A DNA stretch of 18,805 nt from Clostridia bacterium (GCA_017453335.1 JAFTKI010000083.1:1-18805); one strand, 5' to 3'; positions 6,391-13,100 are shown, numbered from the stretch's first letter. A program made the numbers and translations. The notes: generated from the sequence alone by a model not told the origin.

Positions 6391-7623
6391 ATGAAAAAAC
6401 AAATTCTATACCCTGTACGAATTCTTTTGTGTATATTGATCGCGCTGAATCTGCTTCTGATCTTTCAAATGTCGTCCCAGCCGGGGGCAACCTCAAATCA
6501 GGTCAGCGAGGGCGTTACCTACCATATTGCCGATATCGTGATCAGCGATTTTGATCAAAAGACTCATGAGGAACAACAAAAGATCGTCACCGAAATGCAT
6601 CCAACCGTCCGCAAGCTGGCACATATCGGCGAGTTTGGAAGCTTGGGAGCGCTCATTCTGGCACTTTTGCTCACCTGGAACGGTTCCCCGCTCCGTCGTT
6701 ATTTTGCATCGCTTGCTGCGACACTGATCTGTGCGATCACCGATGAGATCCACCAATATTTCACCGCCAACCGCGCCACACAGTGGTTGGACATCGGCTT
6801 GGATATGCTGGGCGCATTTCTTGCCTGCTCGGCACTGTTGCTGTTGTATTATACGATTCAAAAAAGAAAAGGAAGGATCACGATGCAGATAAAAACCACA
6901 CGCTACCAAATTCCTGCAAGCGGACGAAAGCTTCGTTTGGCGGTCGCCTCCGATCTGCACGGCATGGCGCATGATGAAACCTTGAAGATTCTGAAGCAAG
7001 AAGCCCCCGATCTGATTCTGATCCCGGGAGACCTGACCGATGACGAGGGACTTCGCGGGAGCGACGAAAACGCTTATGAATTTTTGGAAGCGGCGGCGCA
7101 GATAGCCCCTACTTATTATTCGCTTGGCAATCACGAGCTTGCCTGCTACCACAGGGGCAACCCGTGGCGTCATCCCACACCGATTCCACTTTCCAAGGAA
7201 ATCAAGGAACGCATCGCAAAAACAGGTGCGGTCCTTTTGGACAATGAATGTGCATCGGTTGGCGATATCACCCTGTGCGGTCTGACCTCGGGAATCAACG
7301 GCAAGGTCAACGCGCCGAACGCCGAGATACTCAAGCAGTTTTCCAAGCAATCGGGCTACCGTATTCTGCTGTGCCACCATCCCGAATACTTTATGCCTCA
7401 CATCAAACCTACCAATATCGAATTGACCGTTTGCGGACACGCACACGGCGGGCAATGGCGATTGTTTGGTCAAGGAGCGTATGCCCCGGGGCAAGGAATT
7501 TTCCCGAAATATACGGCAGGTGTGCTGGAAAATCGCTGTGTGATCAGCCGCGGTCTTGGCAATCACACATGGATCCCGCGTATTTTCAACACCCCCGAGG
7601 TGGTCATGATCGACCTCGAATAA
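6391..7623 (+). CDS. VanZ domain - metallophosphoesterase fusion protein
   Basis: 410 residues, membrane protein. Residues 1 to about 157 are a VanZ-like domain: a first membrane helix (7-25), the MSSQPG motif, KLAHIGEFGSLGALILALL, and DEIHQYFTANR...WLDIGLDMLGA, the VanZ signature, with about four membrane segments in all. Residues about 165-410 are a complete YaeI/YkuE-like calcineurin phosphoesterase with D188-x-H190, G213-D214, GNHE (246-249), CHHPE (328-332) and GHAHGG (349-354). The outer start at 6391 has a weak ribosome binding site (AAAAAAAGAT). An in-frame ATG at 6883 (residue 165), exactly at the domain border, is preceded by AAGGAAGGATCACG, so a free phosphoesterase of 246 residues may also be made. 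The frame is uninterrupted across the junction. VanZ relates to low-level teicoplanin resistance; substrates here are unknown. Confidence 0.88.
   Translation: MKKQILYPVRILLCILIALNLLLIFQMSSQPGATSNQVSEGVTYHIADIVISDFDQKTHEEQQKIVTEMHPTVRKLAHIGEFGSLGALILALLLTWNGSPLRRYFASLAATLICAITDEIHQYFTANRATQWLDIGLDMLGAFLACSALLLLYYTIQKRKGRITMQIKTTRYQIPASGRKLRLAVASDLHGMAHDETLKILKQEAPDLILIPGDLTDDEGLRGSDENAYEFLEAAAQIAPTYYSLGNHELACYHRGNPWRHPTPIPLSKEIKERIAKTGAVLLDNECASVGDITLCGLTSGINGKVNAPNAEILKQFSKQSGYRILLCHHPEYFMPHIKPTNIELTVCGHAHGGQWRLFGQGAYAPGQGIFPKYTAGVLENRCVISRGLGNHTWIPRIFNTPEVVMIDLE
6870..6885 (+). promoter_or_regulatory. internal ribosome binding site and start codon in the fusion gene
   Basis: GGAAGG at 6871-6876, six bases before an in-frame ATG (6883-6885), inside the 6391-7623 reading frame at the VanZ/phosphoesterase boundary. 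It is clearly stronger than the site at the outer start codon. Confidence 0.55.
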
Positions 7624-7673
7624 AAAATCGGACGATCGGTTCGTGTTTTCAGCAACACAAGCCGATCGTCCGA
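7622..7673. terminator. bidirectional terminator between fusion gene and mntP
   Basis: A perfect 12-bp stem (7628-7639 with 7662-7673) encloses an inner GTGTT/AACAC hairpin. On the minus strand it is followed by TTTTTTATT, ideal for the mntP transcript, which ends at 7682. On the plus strand the following tract is weaker (CTCTTCGTT). Confidence 0.85.
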
Positions 7674-7681
7674 CTCTTCGT

Positions 7682-8266
7682 TCAGATCATACTTGTAATA
7701 AAAATTTCCAATCCGATGGCGATCAGGATCACACCGCCGAAAATTCCCGCCTTACCAGCGAGCTTTGTTCCTGCCTTTTTGCCGATGTAAATTCCCAGCA
7801 GACAAGTGATAAAAGTGACCAGCGCAATCACGACAGCAGCAATCGTTGCGGCAAACCCATCGTAATCGGCAATGGTGAAGCCAACCGACAACGCATCGAT
7901 CGAGGTGGCAATTCCCTGCACGATCAACGCCCAAAGTCCAAGGCATTCCGTGCCGCCCTCACACTCCTTGGAGGTAATCCCCTCGTACAGCATCTTGCCG
8001 CCGATAAAGCCGAGCAGAGCCAACGCGATCCACGGGATGAATTTTTCAAAGGCTTGAAAATATTGAACAAAAGTATGTACACATACCCAACCGATCAGCG
8101 GCATAAGGCCCTGAAACACGCCGAAAACGCCTGCAACAGCACACATTTTTCGCATTTTCATCCTCGGTTCCCCAAGTCCGTTTGCAAGCGAGACCGAAAA
8201 GGCATCCATTGCCAATCCCAAACCAAGCAGAATGCTATTCATAAAAAACAAAAAATCAAGCTTCAA
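7682..8266 (-). CDS. mntP: MntP-like manganese efflux pump
   Basis: 194 residues, six predicted membrane helices, inner membrane. It exports Mn(II) in characterised relatives. The two-fold internal symmetry of the family is visible: MDAFSVSLANG in the first half and SIDALSVGFTIAD in the second, each carrying the conserved Asp-x-x-Ser motif; a GGKMLYEG segment closes helix 3. I chose TTG at 8266 as start because AAGGAG lies eight bases upstream. The frame is open to 8299 but has no site there, and the first ATG (8242) is about 30 bases from the Shine-Dalgarno. The leader is only about 40 bases, too short for a yybP-ykoY manganese riboswitch. The gene is convergent with the phosphoesterase fusion and divergent from the AlkD-like gene. 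Confidence 0.9.
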   Translation of the reverse strand: MKLDFLFFMNSILLGLGLAMDAFSVSLANGLGEPRMKMRKMCAVAGVFGVFQGLMPLIGWVCVHTFVQYFQAFEKFIPWIALALLGFIGGKMLYEGITSKECEGGTECLGLWALIVQGIATSIDALSVGFTIADYDGFAATIAAVVIALVTFITCLLGIYIGKKAGTKLAGKAGIFGGVILIAIGLEIFITSMI

Positions 8267-8310
8267 AAGATCGTCTCCTTTTTTGAGCAACTTTCGCAAA
8301 GCGGACGCTC

Positions 8311-8339
8311 AGTATACCATAAAAAAACGATTCTGTCAA
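8311..8339 (-). promoter_or_regulatory. sigma-A promoter of mntP
   Basis: On the minus strand: perfect TTGACA (8334-8339), a 17-base spacer and TATACT (8311-8316). It is separated by only about 30 bases from the divergent promoter at 8370-8398. Confidence 0.88.
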
Positions 8340-8369
8340 GTATTTTTTGCAGATTCGGATCGCTGTCTC

Positions 8370-8398
8370 TTGAAAAAAGCGGTCAAAGGTGCTATACT
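8370..8398 (+). promoter_or_regulatory. sigma-A promoter of the AlkD-like gene
   Basis: TTGAAA (8370-8375), a 17-base spacer and TATACT (8393-8398), about 35 bases before the start codon at 8434. Confidence 0.85.
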
Positions 8399-8433
8399 TT
8401 TCTTAATTAACACAAAAAAGGAGAACAAAAAAG

Positions 8434-9117
8434 ATGGCAAGCGGCATTCGGGAACGGTTATTGAACGAGCGTGAGGAAAATTACCGCACCTTTGCGGCAT
8501 CTTTGCTTCCCACGATCGATCCCAACCGCATCATCGGCGTGCGAGTCCCCCGCCTACGCAAAATTCTGCGTGAGCTTGACGGGCAAGAGGTCGCGCATTT
8601 TCTTGCCGATCTTCCCCATTTTTATCTGGAGGAGAATTATCTGCACGTTTTTTGGATCTCAAAAATCCGTGATTTTGACATAGCGCTTGCCGAGGTCGAG
8701 CGGATTCTCCCATACATCGACAGCTGGGCGACCTGTGACTCGTTGCGCCCCGTCGCTTTTGCCAAGCAACGTGAAAAGCTCCTGCCAAAGATCAACGAAT
8801 GGCTTGATTCGGCGCATCCGTATACCGTCCGCTTTGCGATCGAGATGCTGATGGTTCACTTTTTGGAGGATGCGTTTGATCCGAAGCATCTCGACCGAGT
8901 TGCCGCGATCAAATCGGAGGAATACTATGTAAACATGATGATCGCCTGGTATTTTGCCACCGCCCTAGCGAAGCAATACGACAGTACACTGCCCTATCTG
9001 GAGCAAAAAAGGCTTTCTCCGTGGATACACGCAAAAACCATTCAAAAAGCGGTGGAAAGCTACCGCGTGAGCGACGAACACAAGCAACATCTTAAACAAT
9101 TACGCCTTTCCAAATAA
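8434..9117 (+). CDS. AlkD-like DNA alkylation repair protein
   Basis: 227 residues, cytoplasmic, all-helical HEAT-like repeat protein of the AlkC/AlkD DNA glycosylase superfamily, which removes N3- and N7-alkylated purines without flipping the base. The residues that form the AlkD active site can be matched: W98-x-x-x-D102 (SWATCD), R133 (TVRFAIEML) and W172 (IAWYFATAL), so it is probably active. The IGVRVPRLRKI segment near the N-terminus (34-44) is family-typical. The start ATG follows AAAGGAGAACAAAAAAG. It is a single-gene transcript between its own promoter and the terminator at 9125. Confidence 0.9.
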   Translation: MASGIRERLLNEREENYRTFAASLLPTIDPNRIIGVRVPRLRKILRELDGQEVAHFLADLPHFYLEENYLHVFWISKIRDFDIALAEVERILPYIDSWATCDSLRPVAFAKQREKLLPKINEWLDSAHPYTVRFAIEMLMVHFLEDAFDPKHLDRVAAIKSEEYYVNMMIAWYFATALAKQYDSTLPYLEQKRLSPWIHAKTIQKAVESYRVSDEHKQHLKQLRLSK

Positions 9118-9122
9118 CAGAA

Positions 9123-9165
9123 CAGCGCCCCGAACAAGCACTTGTTCGGGGCGCTTCATTTTTAA
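9123..9165 (+). terminator. terminator of the AlkD-like gene
   Basis: A 14-bp perfect inverted repeat (9125-9138 with 9141-9154, real loop a few bases) followed by TTCATTTTTA. The T-run overlaps the stop codon of the convergent S-component gene (9162), and the hairpin may stop that transcript too. Confidence 0.9.
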
Positions 9166-9722
9166 TATAAATTTGTGCGCTTGAGCAGCTTTCGCATCAG
9201 CTCCGTAAACGGAAGGATCAACAAACCAACCACAATATTGCTGATGCCGTGGATCATGTCAAACGGGAAGCCCGCCATGATCCAAAGCCACACGGTTTCC
9301 AGATCGTAACCAAACATCAACGCCTGTGCGGGCGCGTACAGAATTCCAAAGGCAAAGCCGTGCAACCCACACAATAGCGGGTACACAACAGCACAAACCG
9401 CCCGCGGCATCCGCTTTGGCAGAAGCATCGTCAACGCCCACAGGATCGTCCAGATATAGAGATACGGCATCCACCACAGATCAAAGCCTGCGTACAGCCC
9501 GTTGAGCAAAACGTAGATGTAGATCGGGATCAACGCCTTGACACGAAAGACCAGCGTGTATGCCATGGTCAACATTCCGAGCAGGTGAATGTTGGGAAAA
9601 GCCTCCATAATAATCTTGGAGCAGAACATCAGGTCGGCAAGAATGGCAAACAGCACCAGCTCAAACAGAAGCCTGAAGCCTCTTCGTGAGCTTGACGGTT
9701 TATTTGGTGTAGACGAGTTCAT
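9162..9722 (-). CDS. ECF transporter S component, probably for cobalamin
   Basis: 186 residues, about six membrane helices, the size and plan of a substrate-binding (S) subunit of an energy-coupling factor vitamin transporter. After a polar N-terminus come LLFELVLFAILADLMFCSKI, the IHLLGMLTMAYTLVF helix, and near the end the family-like GFPFDMIHGISNIVVGL. The ATPase and EcfT subunits are not in the window, as expected of a group II system that shares a general energising module. Start: ATG at 9722 (or GTG at 9731); both lie inside the 3' end of the DUF4430 gene (overlap 23 or 32 bases) and lack a clear ribosome binding site, so translation is probably coupled. The cobalamin riboswitch upstream points to B12 or a precursor as substrate. 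Confidence 0.82.
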   Translation of the reverse strand: MNSSTPNKPSSSRRGFRLLFELVLFAILADLMFCSKIIMEAFPNIHLLGMLTMAYTLVFRVKALIPIYIYVLLNGLYAGFDLWWMPYLYIWTILWALTMLLPKRMPRAVCAVVYPLLCGLHGFAFGILYAPAQALMFGYDLETVWLWIMAGFPFDMIHGISNIVVGLLILPFTELMRKLLKRTNLY

Positions 9723-10233
9723 AGCTTGCACCGTCTACAACGGGAGTAGAATCAACGCCCGTCATCAGATCGGCTCCGTTTTGCTTGAGCGCCCAGTAGC
9801 TTTGGTCGATATCGTAGTCGGCAAGAATACCGTTTACGGTCTTCACATACAAGCCGTAAGCACCCTCCTCGCCGGCGATCAAGCCGTGTGCCAGAAGTGC
9901 GTCACCCAGCATCTCGGCATCGGTCTTCACGGTGAAGGTCACCGAAAATTCTTGATATTTCACAACAGCGTAGACCGTTTTGGAGCCTGTTCCGAATTCC
10001 TTGTTTTCTTTCCAAGTAGCAGTGTCCCAAACCTTTTCGGCGTCACTTTTCTCGGGGGCTTGGTTTTCATTGTTTGCATTATTTTCGCCATTTTCATTTC
10101 CGACATCACTTCCGCCGTTCTCAACAGCAGGCTGTTCCGCGTCGTCACCGCAAGCAACTGCGGTCAGCAAAAGAGACGTGATCATCAAAAGCATCAGGAG
10201 TATCGTTGACAGTTTTCTTAAGTTTTTCATCAT
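9700..10233 (-). CDS. DUF4430 (transcobalamin C-terminal-like) lipoprotein
   Basis: 177 residues, predicted to be exported and lipid-anchored. There is a basic N-terminus, a leucine-rich core and a lipobox-like LLTAVAC; next a linker very rich in Asn, Glu and Gly; then a single small domain from about residue 80 on (VYAVVKYQEFSVTF...LLAHGLI...SYWALKQNGADLMTGVDSTPV). The SYWxxxxNG...Gvd..V.dG..Y pattern is that of DUF4430, the fold found at the C-terminus of transcobalamin and intrinsic factor. I chose the ATG at 10233 (an ATG also follows at 10230) because of AAAGGA just upstream; the frame is open to 10266 without a site. It heads the riboswitch-controlled unit with the S component. Inferred role: capture of cobalamin outside the membrane for the ECF transporter. 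Confidence 0.85.
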   Translation of the reverse strand: MMKNLRKLSTILLMLLMITSLLLTAVACGDDAEQPAVENGGSDVGNENGENNANNENQAPEKSDAEKVWDTATWKENKEFGTGSKTVYAVVKYQEFSVTFTVKTDAEMLGDALLAHGLIAGEEGAYGLYVKTVNGILADYDIDQSYWALKQNGADLMTGVDSTPVVDGASYELVYTK

Positions 10234-10262
10234 TTTTATCCTTTCTGATTTCACAAAAGGAT

Positions 10263-10291
10263 ACAAAAAAGCACTCCTTCAAGGAGTGCTT
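10263..10291 (-). terminator. riboswitch-associated intrinsic terminator
   Basis: GCACTCCTT/AAGGAGTGC (10271-10279 and 10281-10289) followed on the minus strand by TTTTTTGT. It stands between the cobalamin aptamer and the first gene, the position expected for ligand-dependent termination. Confidence 0.85.
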
Positions 10292-10297
10292 GCATGC

Positions 10298-10322
10298 AAA
10301 AAACAGATACCCTGCCCGTATC
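10298..10322 (-). terminator. second, weaker terminator-like hairpin
   Basis: On the minus strand GATAC/GTATC (10318-10322 and 10306-10310) is followed by TGTTTTTT. The stem is only 5 bp, so it could be a second stop or part of an alternative fold of the expression platform. Confidence 0.35.
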
Positions 10323-10373
10323 GCTTGCCGCCGCTCCCCCATTTGCCCAAAGAGTCTTTTTTGGCACACAGAA

Positions 10374-10545
10374 CGGTCAGCATTCCGACTTGAAAGCACG
10401 TGGCTTAGTTACGGTAATGGCTGTTGCCGCGGATTTGCACCGCGATTTCCTGACCCCCGTACGAATCCAATAACCCGCACGGTTTCGGGAGCAAGTCCCG
10501 ACGAACTGCGCTATTCTTTTGTAGATTCACGGGTTTCCCGTGTAC
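10374..10545 (-). ncRNA. cobalamin (B12) riboswitch
   Basis: Read on the minus strand, the leader contains the conserved core in order: AGGAAATCGCGGTGCAAATCCGCGGC (about 10425-10451, the GGTGxAAxTCCGC element), an ACAGCC...CCGTAACTAAGCCA segment (about 10403-10427, the B12 box is degenerate after GCCA), and AAGTCGGAATGCTGACC (10376-10392), which resembles the 3' AAGTCxGGATxCCxGCC end. Two 5' hairpins precede the core (TTCGGGAGC/GTCCCG region and CACGGG/CCCGTG). A promoter lies just upstream and intrinsic terminators downstream, so control is probably at transcription: B12 bound means off. Some variation from the textbook consensus means the subclass (AdoCbl or MeCbl type) cannot be told by eye. 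Confidence 0.87.
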
Positions 10546-10549
10546 TGAC

Positions 10550-10578
10550 AGTATATCACAAAAAAATGCCGTTTTCAA
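10550..10578 (-). promoter_or_regulatory. sigma-A promoter of the riboswitch / DUF4430 unit
   Basis: On the minus strand: TTGAAA (10573-10578), a 17-base spacer and TATACT (10550-10555). The expected start near 10543 coincides with the 5' end of the riboswitch. The -35 and most of the spacer lie within the inverted repeat at 10561-10616. Confidence 0.82.
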
Positions 10579-10616
10579 GTACTTTTGCGTATTTTGTAAA
10601 AAGATCGGCATTTTTT
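10561..10616. repeat. inverted repeat around the riboswitch promoter
   Basis: A perfect 11-base inverted repeat (AAAAAATGCCG at 10561-10571 and CGGCATTTTTT at 10606-10616) with a 34-base loop. On the minus strand the stem ends in a T-run just beyond the HAD gene stop (10629), so it may be that operon's terminator, with the next promoter's -35 box in its loop. Confidence 0.5.
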
Positions 10617-10628
10617 GCAAATTCGGGA

Positions 10629-11450
10629 TCAGAGAGAAAGCGTTCCCGCTTCCAATCTTTCTACGATATTGGCAATCGCTCCCTCATCATTTGTGACAGT
10701 AAGAGTTACGTCCGCCGCAGCCTTCGCATCCTCATTGGCATTTGCCACGGCAATTCCGAGTCCCGCCACAGAAAGCATTGCGGCATCGTTGCTGTTATCT
10801 CCCACGGCAATCGTTTTGGAAATGTCGATCTTCAGATGCTTGGCAAGTGCCAGCAGTGATTTTCCCTTGTGACAGCCACGGGGCATGATCTCGTAATATT
10901 CCTCTGCCGTACGCAGCATCGTATACTTTTCGCTGTCGGGATGCACACGCATCGCCTCCATCAAGGCAGGCATCCGCTCACTCGTTTCACCAATCAGGAT
11001 CTTGCACAAATTCCCCGGGATATCAAAGGAATCCACGTAGTTATCGGGCAATCGCTCAAAGCGGCGCAATTCCTCGGTCACGGAGTTGCTTCTGTACAGA
11101 TAGCTGGTTTCAAAGGTCACGAACTCAAAGCCCGCCGTGGGGATCACTTTTTCGACGTACTCCACCAGCGAGAAAGCCTCGCGCGAGAGCAAGGTGCGCT
11201 CGATAAAGCGCTGATTCTCATGGTCGTATACACCGCCGCCGTTCAAACAGCCAAACGGAATCTTGGGACGAAGCTGCTCCAATACGGGAGACATTGCGAT
11301 GGGAGGGCGTCCCGTAACAAAGGAAAAAAGTCCTCCCTCGGCTTCAAAATGCGCAATCGCTTCCAGATTTTTTGCCGAGATCGATTTATCGGTGCAAAGA
11401 AGGGTTCCGTCCAGATCGGACACCATCAGAATCCCATCAAATTTTCCCAT
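10629..11450 (-). CDS. Cof-type HAD-superfamily phosphatase (second of tandem pair)
   Basis: 273 residues, cytoplasmic. The four HAD motifs are present: motif I SDLDGTLL (nucleophile Asp and acid/base Asp), motif II Thr in SFVTGRP, the motif III Lys in RGCHKGKSL, and motif IV AVGDNSNDAAML. A large C2-type cap inserted between motifs II and III fits the Cof/YidA group, which hydrolyse sugar phosphates, FMN or other small phosphoesters; the substrate is not predictable. The start ATG at 11450 follows the stop of the paralogue with a single base between (TGAAATG), so translation is coupled. The frame is open further upstream (to 11504), but that part only overlaps the partner gene. Its N-terminus is nearly identical to that of its neighbour. 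Confidence 0.92.
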   Translation of the reverse strand: MGKFDGILMVSDLDGTLLCTDKSISAKNLEAIAHFEAEGGLFSFVTGRPPIAMSPVLEQLRPKIPFGCLNGGGVYDHENQRFIERTLLSREAFSLVEYVEKVIPTAGFEFVTFETSYLYRSNSVTEELRRFERLPDNYVDSFDIPGNLCKILIGETSERMPALMEAMRVHPDSEKYTMLRTAEEYYEIMPRGCHKGKSLLALAKHLKIDISKTIAVGDNSNDAAMLSVAGLGIAVANANEDAKAAADVTLTVTNDEGAIANIVERLEAGTLSL

Positions 11451-11451
11451 T

Positions 11452-12270
11452 TCAAAGCACCAGCCTTCCGCTGTCCAGCCGCTCGATGATCGCCGCGATC
11501 GCACCGTCCTCGTTCGTCACGTCCAGCACCATGTCAGCCGCCGACTTTGCCGCATCCGAAGCGTTTGCCACCGCAATCCCCAGCTTTGCCGCGCGGAACA
11601 TCGACATATCGTTCTCATTGTCGCCCACCGCGATCGTGCGTTCGGGATCAATCCCAAGATACGCCGCCAAGCGTTGCAGCGCACGCCCCTTGTTACAGCC
11701 CTTTGGCATGATCTCATAATATTGGGGATCGGAGCGAACCAATTCATAATGAACCGAAATAGGGTGAGCATCCACAGCCGCACGAAGCTCCTCAAAACGA
11801 TCCGCAGGATAGGTAAACAACACCTTGCAAAAAGGCTCCTTGATATCGGTAATCCAATCAAAACGGTCAGGCAAGCCAACAACCTTTTGGAAGTGTTCGG
11901 AAATAGGATCCGGTTTGGAAAAATAAATATGTTGCTTTCCCATCACGATCAGTCCCGCATCGGGATGCTGTGCTAAAATATCCTCCACCAGTGGAAGCAC
12001 GTCAAGCGTCATCGCCTCAAAATCCACCCATTCCCCCGCGTGCGGGTCATATACCATGCCATTGTTGCTACCCACGGGGATCGGCGGTGTCATTTTTTGC
12101 AAAATGGGTGCCATACACCGCGCCACACGCCCCGAAATATAAGTGAAATGTCCACCTTCGCGCTCAAAATACGCAATCGCATCCCGATTCCTTTGCGAGA
12201 TCTGCGACTTGTTATTCAACAGTGTTCCATCCAGATCCGAAACGATCAGTATACCGTCAAATTTTCCCAT
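11452..12270 (-). CDS. Cof-type HAD-superfamily phosphatase (first of tandem pair)
   Basis: 272 residues, cytoplasmic, a paralogue of the gene that follows it. Motifs: SDLDGTLL (I), YISGR (II, Ser in place of Thr), MPKGCNKGRAL (III) and AVGDNENDMSMF (IV). The cap domain (roughly residues 85-185) diverges from that of the partner (for example VGSNNGMVYDP against GCLNGGGVYDH), so the two probably act on different substrates. The start ATG follows AAAAGGACGGTAGTAAC, a rather long spacing. The promoter is at 12301-12329. The tandem pair most likely arose by local duplication. Confidence 0.92.
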   Translation of the reverse strand: MGKFDGILIVSDLDGTLLNNKSQISQRNRDAIAYFEREGGHFTYISGRVARCMAPILQKMTPPIPVGSNNGMVYDPHAGEWVDFEAMTLDVLPLVEDILAQHPDAGLIVMGKQHIYFSKPDPISEHFQKVVGLPDRFDWITDIKEPFCKVLFTYPADRFEELRAAVDAHPISVHYELVRSDPQYYEIMPKGCNKGRALQRLAAYLGIDPERTIAVGDNENDMSMFRAAKLGIAVANASDAAKSAADMVLDVTNEDGAIAAIIERLDSGRLVL

Positions 12271-12300
12271 GTTACTACCGTCCTTTTCAAATTCCCAATC

Positions 12301-12329
12301 AGTATATCATAGTTCCGTCAATTTTACAA
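12301..12329 (-). promoter_or_regulatory. candidate promoter of the HAD phosphatase pair
   Basis: On the minus strand: TTGTAA (12324-12329, 4 of 6 matches), a 17-base spacer and TATACT (12301-12306), about 30 bases before the start codon. Confidence 0.62.
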
Positions 12330-12359
12330 GAGCGTTACGCCATTTTTTGATCAAGCACC

Positions 12360-13100
12360 TTAAAACGGAGTCTTTTCGCCAAGATCGATCCACGCATCCA
12401 CCGGAAATTTTGCACAGCACTCCGCTATCTTTCCGCTTTCGGGAAGATAGCTCTCCCCCAACAGCTCGTTATTGGAGATCACACGCACCGACACGGCAGG
12501 CACACCTTGGCTGTTTGCCGCCATGTAAACACCCGTACATTCCATTGACTCGCAAAGTATCTCAAAACGCTCGTGATAAGCGTTGATCTGCTCTCTCTCC
12601 GTGGTCCAAACGTCACCGCTCCCCAACGTTCCATAGCGCAAGCTTCCCTTTACGGAAAAGGAAAGCGACTTCAGCCATGCAAACAAACGCTCATCGGTTT
12701 TGAGCGAAATGCGCTCCCCGTCAAGCGTACGGTATTCTCCTGATTTCCAAGGATTCAAGCGATCCTCTTCTTTGTCCCGCTTCGTGGCAAATTGCGAAAG
12801 ATAGACAACCCGATCCCCCACGATCACGTCACCCGTGTGAAGATCCTTTGCAAGCGCGCCTGCAGTTCCTTGGTTGAGGATCCACGCAGGACGGTAATGT
12901 TCGATCGCCAAGGTGGTGGCGATCGCGGCACAGACCTCGCCCATTTTGGTCTTTGAGATCACAACAGGAGTTCCCCGATAGTCACATTCGTAAAACAGAA
13001 AACCGCCGATCTCGCGTTTTGTGTGCGGCGTAAAGGCTTCCAAAAGCAGGTCGATCTCGCTCTGCAAGGCTCCCTGTATGATGATCGGTCTTTTTTGCAT
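12360..13100 (-). CDS. MTA/SAH nucleosidase-family (PNP/UDP superfamily) protein
   Basis: 246 residues, cytoplasmic. It has the nucleoside phosphorylase/nucleosidase fold: an N-terminal GALQSEIDLL with Glu15 at the place of the MTAN base-activating Glu12, NQGTAGAL (76-83), a GSGD segment (160-163), and SMECTGVYMAA (185-195) with Met-Glu187 that binds ribose hydroxyls. At the position of the catalytic Asp (ISD in MTAN) the sequence reads VISNNE, with Asn210. Asn at this place is seen in 6-oxopurine enzymes such as trimeric PNP and futalosine hydrolase, so the substrate may not be MTA or SAH. The start is ATG at 13100 with GGAGGGAGATATC upstream. Single gene, promoter at 13154-13182. Confidence 0.82.
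   Translation of the reverse strand: MQKRPIIIQGALQSEIDLLLEAFTPHTKREIGGFLFYECDYRGTPVVISKTKMGEVCAAIATTLAIEHYRPAWILNQGTAGALAKDLHTGDVIVGDRVVYLSQFATKRDKEEDRLNPWKSGEYRTLDGERISLKTDERLFAWLKSLSFSVKGSLRYGTLGSGDVWTTEREQINAYHERFEILCESMECTGVYMAANSQGVPAVSVRVISNNELLGESYLPESGKIAECCAKFPVDAWIDLGEKTPF

Noticed and set aside
6493..7566. Minus-strand open frame (357 codons) inside the VanZ-phosphoesterase gene
   Set aside because: It is a shadow of the conserved plus-strand motifs, with no start signal.
7643..8410. Plus-strand open frame (255 codons) opposite mntP
   Set aside because: Antisense of a conserved membrane protein; it begins inside a terminator hairpin.
8267..8433. Possible yybP-ykoY manganese riboswitch ahead of mntP
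   Set aside because: The promoter at 8311-8339 leaves too little leader, and no conserved core of that riboswitch is visible.
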